A stretch of 64,000 bases of DNA from assembly GCA_026214975.1 (NCBI GenBank), contig CM047808.1, positions 63,266,583 through 63,330,582 on the forward strand, read 5' to 3'. The position numbers and the translations under genes are program-made. The DNA is from Gentiana macrophylla (Eukaryota; Streptophyta; Magnoliopsida; Gentianales; Gentianaceae). Below, in pieces: positions 59,101 through 64,000 of the stretch. The number at the start of each line of letters is the position of its first letter. Positions within the stretch are counted from its first letter, which is position 1. The notes beneath the pieces were generated by a model. The model did no database searches and was not told where the DNA came from. It saw only the letters and a list, made by a program, of their open reading frames with translations.

Positions 59101-62100
59101 GATGACTATGTGAGCAAGTTGGGCATGATTAACATCTATGCTCAACTTGAGGGGGAGTGTTGAGAAGAAGGGTTTTTGTCTTTTATATTTATTTATTAGT
59201 TTACCGTGTGGTAATTAGGGCTTGATAAAGTTCTGTTATTAGTTTCTTGGTGATAAAGTTCTGTTATCAGTTTCTTGGGGTTTAAGTAATAATCTCCTAT
59301 AATTTAGGATTTTAAGTCGGCTAGGTGTCTGTCTGGGAGTCCTATTTAACGGGCTGTATGCCTTTGATGTGATTAAAAAATTCAAATCAATAAAATTATC
59401 ACAGCTTTCTTCAGTTTATTTCAACAGTCTCATTTAAAGAAAAAAATTCTAATGGTTTTTTAATAATCTTAGGCCCCCAAATAATACAGTACCATTCCTG
59501 CAGACATAGCTAACTCTCCTAATTGCTTCCACTTGGTCTCACTTTGCGCCACTGACGCAATTTCCTACAGCAAAAACAGCATAGGGAATGAGAACAGCTG
59601 CACTGAAAAACTAAAAACAAACCATGAAGAGCAGGGACCAAAAAAGCAGATCAAGTGGATTTTTCAGAGATTACTACCTTAGCAGTCTCTAGTTTACCAA
59701 GTTGTATGGCTAGCTCAAATCTATAATCCGGGTCTGTTGCCACTTCTAACGCTTCCTCTATCATTCCCCTCGATTCAAGGAAATGGGCGACGCTAGACAA
59801 TCACATCAATTTCCATAAATCCTCAATACATTCAACAATGAAATTTGATCACAGCTTTAGCAAGATAGACAATATTTCCTTCTTTTGTTTTTGTTTTTTC
59901 TCAGAGTAGAGAGAGAAGCCCAAAATGTGAATGTTATCAAGACTACGAGAAAAATGTAAGTTTTACCTATTATGATGATCCTTTGGCACGGAGGGTAGGA
60001 CCTCATTGGCTCTCTCAATATCACCACGCATAACAAGTGTCTTGTACTCAATCAAGCTTAGGAGTAAAGTGTATCCGACAACACTGGCAATAACAAATGT
60101 GAGTCAGAATTAAAAGGGAATCAATATATATATAAAAACACATGTAAAAGATGTTAAAGGCTACTAACTTAAATTCTTTGTCTATCAAATACACCCTGCT
60201 TTGATTAGCCAAATATCCAAGAAGATACATCGGCCGATCTAAATGAAACATTGTGGTCACCTAGAAAACAAGATAAAGGTATGAAAGGATTATAAAAGGG
60301 AATCAATCTCCAAATACAGGAGTTGGCACTGGGCATAGCAGATAGCCAAGATATTGGTTGCACATACCTCCCCACCAACACAATAATTAAGCCTCCATGA
60401 GTTGTTACAATAGATAAAGCAGTCACCAACCCAGACTCCAGTCCTCACTCGTTCAGTAATTTCATAAAGAAGCTCAAAAGCATCTTCAACACCTAGTTCA
60501 TCAGCTGATTTTCCACTATCAAAATGTGCAGAAACAATATCCCGCTGCAGAGTGGAATGAAAACTAAACAAATAGACTAAATAACACAGAAAACCTGAAC
60601 TTCACAAAGTAAACACAATTTTAAGAGAAATCTTACATTATACTTAAGGATGTAGAATGAGGTATCACTACCAATCGCCACTAAATCCCCACTGTCAGCC
60701 CAGTACAGATTCTGGAAGAGGTCAAAAGAAGGAGATGACATAGACTAGCCAATCAGCTGGTCTTTCTTAAAGATGGGGATGAGAGAGTCGATCAAATTCT
60801 AGCACCTCAAAAAAAATGTGATGTTCATATTAATTTGACAAAAGAAAGAAAGAAAAAAGATTAAAGAAAAATAACGTATCACCTTGACATTCACATCAAC
60901 GCGGCGAATGAGCCTGCAATCAGCCCAGTCGTAAAAACAAATGAAATCATTTGAGCACATAGCCAACAGAGTCCCTCCATATAAACGCTCGGCAGAAAAT
61001 TGAGGTCGAATGCTTTTCTTCTCCTGAAAGAGGTTGAAAGTGTAAATGACATCCCAGAACTTGACAGTAAGAAATTAAAATTAATAACGGCAATAAATCA
61101 CGGCCTATTACAGCTTATCCACATGGAGAATAAAACAATATGTAGAACATACACTAATAGAAGTAATTGGAATTAAAAAAAAACAAAATAGCATCCTGTG
61201 GCATACATAAAAAATGTTGAATCATATCACATGGAATAAAATGAACAGAGTGCTACTTGTAATAATTGATATCAAGCTATCAAACCACTCATCAAATTGG
61301 TAGGCGGACTAGTGCCAGGACTTCAGTGCTTAAGCACCTTATCAAATACTTGAACCGAAAAGATATCATAAAAGGTTGAAAAAAAGTAAAGGCAACACAC
61401 CTGGAAATTTTTACTAAAGATCTTAATCTTTGTTGTGCTTTCTCTAACAGCATATTCACCATCCGAGGACCATACAAATTCCAACGCAGATCCAAATGAT
61501 CTATTTCTCCAAGCCAAAGCTGTATATATGATATATTCACCATCGCCACAAACAACAACAAACCGTCCATTTGGATTATGCTTCAAACTCTGCAGCATAG
61601 GGAAAAAATATACTTTTTAAAAAAGAAGCAAGTAAAACAAAATATTATCACCAAGAGATGACTAATTACCGTCTTAGTGTCTTAAAAGCTTAAGTTATGA
61701 CCAAGTATGATTTACAAATAACACATCTCCTCCATGTATAGACTTGTCAACACGTGGACAAGAAACAGTAGCGATAGTGTATAATGGAAGTTGCAGTAGT
61801 CTCTGTGTGCTTTTGAAAAATATTGAGTCAGTAATGAGGTATGATCCCAAGGCTTCTATATAACACCATGACCCATTAGCATATCACATAATAGCTCAAG
61901 TTATTAGTGAGAAGTGAAAAAAGTTTTTTTTAGAGGGAGAAGTGTAAGTTATACAGGTATGCATCCTACCACAACACTTAGGATCTAACCCATGATATGG
62001 AAGAGAAAAAACAGTGGACAGCTGACACATAGCTTAAGAAAAAAACAATAACAATATAGTAATATTAATAACAATAACAGCACCAGCAACAATAACAATA

Positions 62101-63125
62101 ACAATAACAATAACAATAATAATGAAAATAGTAACAGTAATCTAAAAGTAGTTGTATTGCTAAGTAAGCAGTTCAAGACAAAAAATGCAATGCGATTCAC
62201 TAAATCCAAAAACAAAAATCAAATTGATCAAAGTTAAGCTTGCCTCAGACAACAAACAAACAAACAAACAAACAAAAAAAACCCTCCACTGTTTACAACT
62301 ATTTCCTAATTATATAAAAATACAACATAAATGAAGATTTATGCTTAGCTACCATAAAAAATAAAGGTGACAGCATGAGATGAATTTCATTATAAACAAA
62401 GAAAACTCACCTGCGGATAAAGATCACAACTCCCCAACTCTCTAACAGCTAAAGGCAGGCGTTCACCATCGGTAACCTGAAGGTGAAATAATTCAAAATG
62501 CCCCCAAAAAGTGAACAATTATCCTGATCATATACAGCTGATCAATGTAAAACATCCACCAGCCTATACCTCATAATCTGCACCCACGCTTTTAATGTTA
62601 ACTGTCTGAATTTCATTGTGCTTAGCCCATATAACTTTTCCACTGCTATCCATACTAGCAACAGGCACCTCTCGACCTAATTTGACCATGATTGTTCCTT
62701 CATCATAACCAATCACAACCCTGTGCAAAGCATATAAAGCATGAAGATACAGATAACTTCAAAATAATGCATGCAAAGAAAGAAGTTTGAATACCTAAAT
62801 CATTACTACCTCCACCCTATAATACAAGAAACTAATCCATATATCGTCTTAAAAAGGTACTTAAGACTGGTGAAGACAAATGGTCTCTTATTCAAAATGC
62901 ACAGCAAATGGTCTCTTATTCAAAATGCACAGTTTCCTACCTTTAGCTATTTCAACTTAACAGCCAGAAGATTCCAGGGTCTCTTTGACAACTTACACAA
63001 TATTCATAGGAAAAGATTAAAGAAACACCATAGGCATAGAATTAAGCCCGACTTACCTCCGGGAACCTTTCATGCAGCCAACTGCCCACACTCTCTCAAG
63101 GCCGTAGTTCAAAGTATTCTCAAGC
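47053..63125 (-). CDS. Coatomer beta-prime subunit (beta'-COP), 3' two-thirds of gene
   Basis: Large WD40 and alpha-solenoid subunit of the COPI coat, which forms transport vesicles at the Golgi and returns cargo to the ER. Sixteen exons read continuously from the minus strand: 63125-63057, 62720-62570, 62476-62411, 61589-61401, 61023-60883, 60711-60637, 60544-60368, 60260-60169, 60083-59967, 59792-59678, 59564-59493, 52066-51870, 51793-51700, 50687-50581, 50195-50066 and 47181-47053 (stop included). Together they give about 639 residues of a protein usually near 910. The first seven or so WD40 blades lie beyond the window. All joints use GT-AG and keep phase, with no internal stop, so the gene looks functional. 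Two introns are swollen by copia insertions. Residue wording matches plant beta'-COP closely. Confidence 0.95.
47182..50065 (-). other. beta'-COP intron enlarged by copia E
   Basis: 2.88-kb intron. It contains the truncated element E (about 47640-49391) in the orientation opposite to the gene; the rest is unremarkable AT-rich text. Confidence 0.85.
47640..49391 (+). mobile_element. 5'-truncated Ty1/copia element E
   Basis: Only the RT, RNase H and 3' end remain. RT text starts near 47650 ([27 protein letters not shown]). It continues with [39 protein letters not shown] and [14 protein letters not shown]; 48283-48528 has [20 protein letters not shown]. RNase H (48532-49189) has [20 protein letters not shown] and [20 protein letters not shown]. 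After GATAAGGAG comes TGTTGGGCAAG (49261), the likely start of the 3' LTR, about 130 bp of which can be followed. No 5' LTR, gag or integrase is present. Confidence 0.85.
50066..52066 (-). CDS. beta'-COP exons for the helical solenoid
   Basis: Four exons. The first (52066-51870) carries [20 protein letters not shown] and [20 protein letters not shown]. The second (51793-51700) has [20 protein letters not shown]. The third (50687-50581) has [20 protein letters not shown]. The fourth (50195-50066) has [20 protein letters not shown] and LVEDFRNMQ, then ENG. Acceptors and donors: TTTGCAG/TTAG, GATAG/GTATAAT, CTGCAG/CAAC, AACAAG/GTATAA, TTGAAG/GTAAAC, CACCAG/GTTGG, TTTCAG/GGGT, ACTGAG/GTACTG. Phases join exactly. 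Confidence 0.93.
52190..52625 (+). mobile_element. Copia H remnant: LTR end, primer site and gag start
   Basis: An LTR-like stretch ends ACTTCTACA. It is followed by a near-primer site TCGTATCAGAGCC (52400-52412, one mismatch) and an ATG at 52465 opening a Gag-like frame that soon includes [17 protein letters not shown] in broken form. The LTR does not match the LTR at 59158, so H and G appear to be different families. Confidence 0.55.
52651..53033 (+). mobile_element. TRIM-like miniature LTR element
   Basis: Two related terminal segments (about 52651-52749 and 52872-53033) share GATATAAGGTTGAG-CATAA, GGACTTGGTAACTT and TAGGCCTACG. Between them are a perfect primer-binding site TGGTATCAGAGCC (52751-52763) and a polypurine tract GAGAGGGGG just before TGTAATGTC, the start of the second LTR. 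The internal part is only about 120 bp and non-coding. This is the layout of a terminal-repeat retrotransposon in miniature. The first LTR looks shorter, so it may be truncated. Confidence 0.65.
53094..53391 (+). repeat. 5' LTR of copia F
   Basis: 298 bp, with TATAAATAAAG near 53303 as a plausible TATA box of the retrotransposon promoter. Confidence 0.95.
53424..54404 (+). CDS. Copia F Gag
   Basis: Intact 326-codon frame; the natural start is M at 53424 or at 53442 (MTGSTSS). Conserved Gag core: [56 protein letters not shown] and [19 protein letters not shown]. Then [20 protein letters not shown] and a zinc knuckle [19 protein letters not shown], with ligands in CX2CX4HX4C order. It should form the particle that packages element RNA. 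The frame ends in a TAG directly followed, in the same frame, by protease coding. Confidence 0.9.
   Translation: MYLRAAMTGSTSSATSTNTTTRSSISRDDQSTRNESSNSSSSILLTTQSLNGKNYLELSQTIHLAIDGREKLGYLTGECIKPAAGDPKSATWRSEDTMVRAWLINSMESFVTKPHMFLPTAKDTWKMVKDMYFDLENTSQIYELKTKIWVCKQDNREVTLYYTELQGLWQELDLSYANSWECSGDGVKAQKREENERVYTFLAGLDLELDEVRGRILGKSPLPSLSEVFAEVRREESRRRVMHRGPSSGNSVVAESSALVANSNDQKGRRQKTWCDHCKKQGHTRDNCWVIHGKPANWKPRGSGSGNSEARQANQVSSEQGTGSTT
54408..57941 (+). pseudogene. Copia F protease, integrase, RT and RNase H
   Basis: The protease frame (54408-54635) has [13 protein letters not shown] and is in phase with gag. After a TAG at 54633 the same frame continues ([36 protein letters not shown]) until a shift near 55070. 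Integrase pieces include [11 protein letters not shown] and VFGCTA. RT spans 56233-57293 with [55 protein letters not shown] and [13 protein letters not shown]. RNase H continues to 57941 with VEVYTDAD-like text and [20 protein letters not shown]. About seven stops or shifts disable it. Confidence 0.92.
57954..58251 (+). repeat. 3' LTR of copia F
   Basis: 298 bp; differs from the 5' LTR at about three bases. Confidence 0.95.
58257..59426 (+). mobile_element. Copia G remnant: gag scrap joined to RNase H and 3' LTR
   Basis: Right after F comes Gag-like text ([16 protein letters not shown], then LGKIIKLIF). From about 58650 it is RNase [33 protein letters not shown] and [13 protein letters not shown], ending in polypurine tract CTTGAGGGGGAG. 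An LTR-like stretch follows from TGTTGAGAAG (59158) to about TTTCAACA (59426). Protease, integrase and RT are absent, so a large internal deletion predates F. F inserted at its left side. Confidence 0.7.
59493..63125 (-). CDS. beta'-COP exons for last WD40 part and coatomer WD-associated domain
   Basis: Eleven compact exons with short introns (about 85-810 bases). The first has [20 protein letters not shown], the end of the N-terminal propeller. Then follow [165 protein letters not shown] and [20 protein letters not shown]. These cover the second propeller and the start of the helical solenoid that contacts alpha-COP. Conservation is high throughout. Confidence 0.95.
62040..62125. repeat. (AACAAT)n-type microsatellite in a beta'-COP intron
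   Basis: ACAATA and AATAAC units repeat for about 85 bases. An (AAAC)n run follows at about 62253-62277. Both are intronic. Confidence 0.85.
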
Positions 63126-63542
63126 CTGCAAGAATTAAAAGTTAGTTGAAGAGACTGGTGGTTCATTAGAAATAAGTTGGCCACAAACGGCAGATACCAC
63201 AAGTGAAACATGAAGTTAGAAACACCATGGAAAAAGAAGTTCAAATGTATTATTTCATGCTTCTTTTAGTTTCATTCAGCTATATGTTTAAAGAAAATGT
63301 ATTTATGGCAAGCTAACAAACAGGTGTATTAGTTGTTAAACATTAAAAATCGACAGGATAATAACTGAAAGCATCCAGCCTATGCGAAAGGGGCAGGCCT
63401 TCAGTTGTTTAAGAATAGCTTTAAACAATAAGTTAGCCAGAGATTTAGAGTCTAAGTTTGGAAGAGAAAATCAAGCTAGCAAACCACACCACTCATCACC
63501 ATTATTAGGTCCTATCTCAAAATCTATCAACGAAGAGTAGAA

Positions 63543-64000
63543 TGTTGGTCGGTGATATTGCGGTGAATACCAGATTTGCGGTAACAGAAGTTTTTCGAGG
63601 ATATAAGGCTGTATATGTGTGATTTCTCCGGAGAGAGTACGGTGGGGTGAACAAGAACAAGGGTGTCGGACTATAGCTTATGAGAGTAAACACAAGTGAT
63701 TCGACAAATTGACAGAGTAGCTCTGTGTATATTAGTTCTTGGATCCTTTATATTATATTGTGATCCCATATATATAGGCTATGGCTAAGTCGGTCGACTA
63801 AGTCGGTCTACTATTCATGACAAGACAATTAAAGGGATATAATTAAAGATAATCATACAAATAAATACAAGTGGACCGGCCAGTTGTCTGGATAAGTATG
63901 GCAGACAGCGGACTCGTTTGTAGGTCGGACTCATCTTTGCCTTGTCTTGATATCAGCTTGACCATATGGGTAGAAATCACACGGAGTGGAAGGGTTCGGC
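63543..64000. mobile_element. Probable LTR running off the right edge
   Basis: The sequence starts TGTTGGTCGGTGATATTG, an LTR-like TGTTGG start, and reads like non-coding LTR text. It contains a doubled CTAAGTCGGTC near 63790 and a TATATTATATTG patch near 63750. It sits in the beta'-COP intron upstream of the exon ending at 63125. The other end and any primer site lie outside the window, so the family and orientation are unknown. Confidence 0.45.

Larger units (their letters stand above)
52067..59492 (-). other. beta'-COP intron enlarged by nested retroelements
   Basis: 7.43-kb intron. It contains copia H remnant, a TRIM-like element, full-length copia F and copia G remnant. Without recognisable TE sequence only a few hundred bases would remain. 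Confidence 0.9.

Noticed and set aside
61985..62215. Leu-rich minus-strand frame like a membrane segment
   Set aside because: Translation of an AAC/AAT microsatellite within a beta'-COP intron.

Overview
The window is nuclear DNA of a flowering plant, probably a eudicot. It is AT-rich and full of Ty1/copia LTR retrotransposons, Helitrons, Mutator-like foldback elements and MITEs. It holds one clearly functional-looking host gene, a minus-strand gene for the coatomer beta-prime (COPI beta'-COP) subunit. Sixteen of its exons, with the stop codon, lie between 63125 and 47053. The N-terminal WD40 exons lie beyond the right edge. All exons keep frame and nearly all junctions are canonical, although one intron has grown to 7.4 kb and another to 2.9 kb through TE insertion.

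Left part (1-26.9 kb). Two non-autonomous Helitrons lie head to tail (about 1369-5001 and 5002-7477). Each ends in a CCGTGC/GCACGG hairpin followed by CTAG. A reverse-oriented LTR with its primer-binding site follows (8088 to about 9164). Next is the decayed remnant of a large autonomous-type Helitron (about 9165-24986): PIF1-like helicase, an RPA1-like OB-fold gene, gene-like fragments resembling SGT1, a phage-type (mitochondrial-plasmid-like) RNA polymerase and a coiled-coil protein, and a candidate CTAG terminus. The helicase is split by a TGTTGG...CCAACA element with a perfect 5-bp target duplication. That element is itself split by a 4.9-kb Mutator-like foldback element with a 9-bp duplication, and inside the foldback sits a second, concentric inverted repeat. 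Several MITEs and tandem repeats complete the region.

Middle part (26.9-46.4 kb). This is a copia nest. Element A (+ strand, 26945-42860, very decayed) hosts element B (- strand, 29561-35421) and a solo LTR (36517-41417). The solo LTR hosts element C (- strand, 36710-41371). B in turn hosts an 823-bp foldback LTR-like insertion (31804-32626). Remnant D (- strand, 42861-46440) abuts A and carries a 438-bp MITE.

Right part (47-64 kb). This is the beta'-COP gene. Its 47182-50065 intron holds truncated copia E. Its 52067-59492 intron holds copia remnant H, a TRIM-like mini-element, the youngest full-length element F (53094-58251, LTRs differing at about 3 of 298 positions) and remnant G. A TGTTGG-starting LTR appears to begin at 63543 and runs off the window.

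No tRNA, rRNA or CRISPR structure was seen. All identifications come from reading the sequence and from recalled family motifs; no database search was run.
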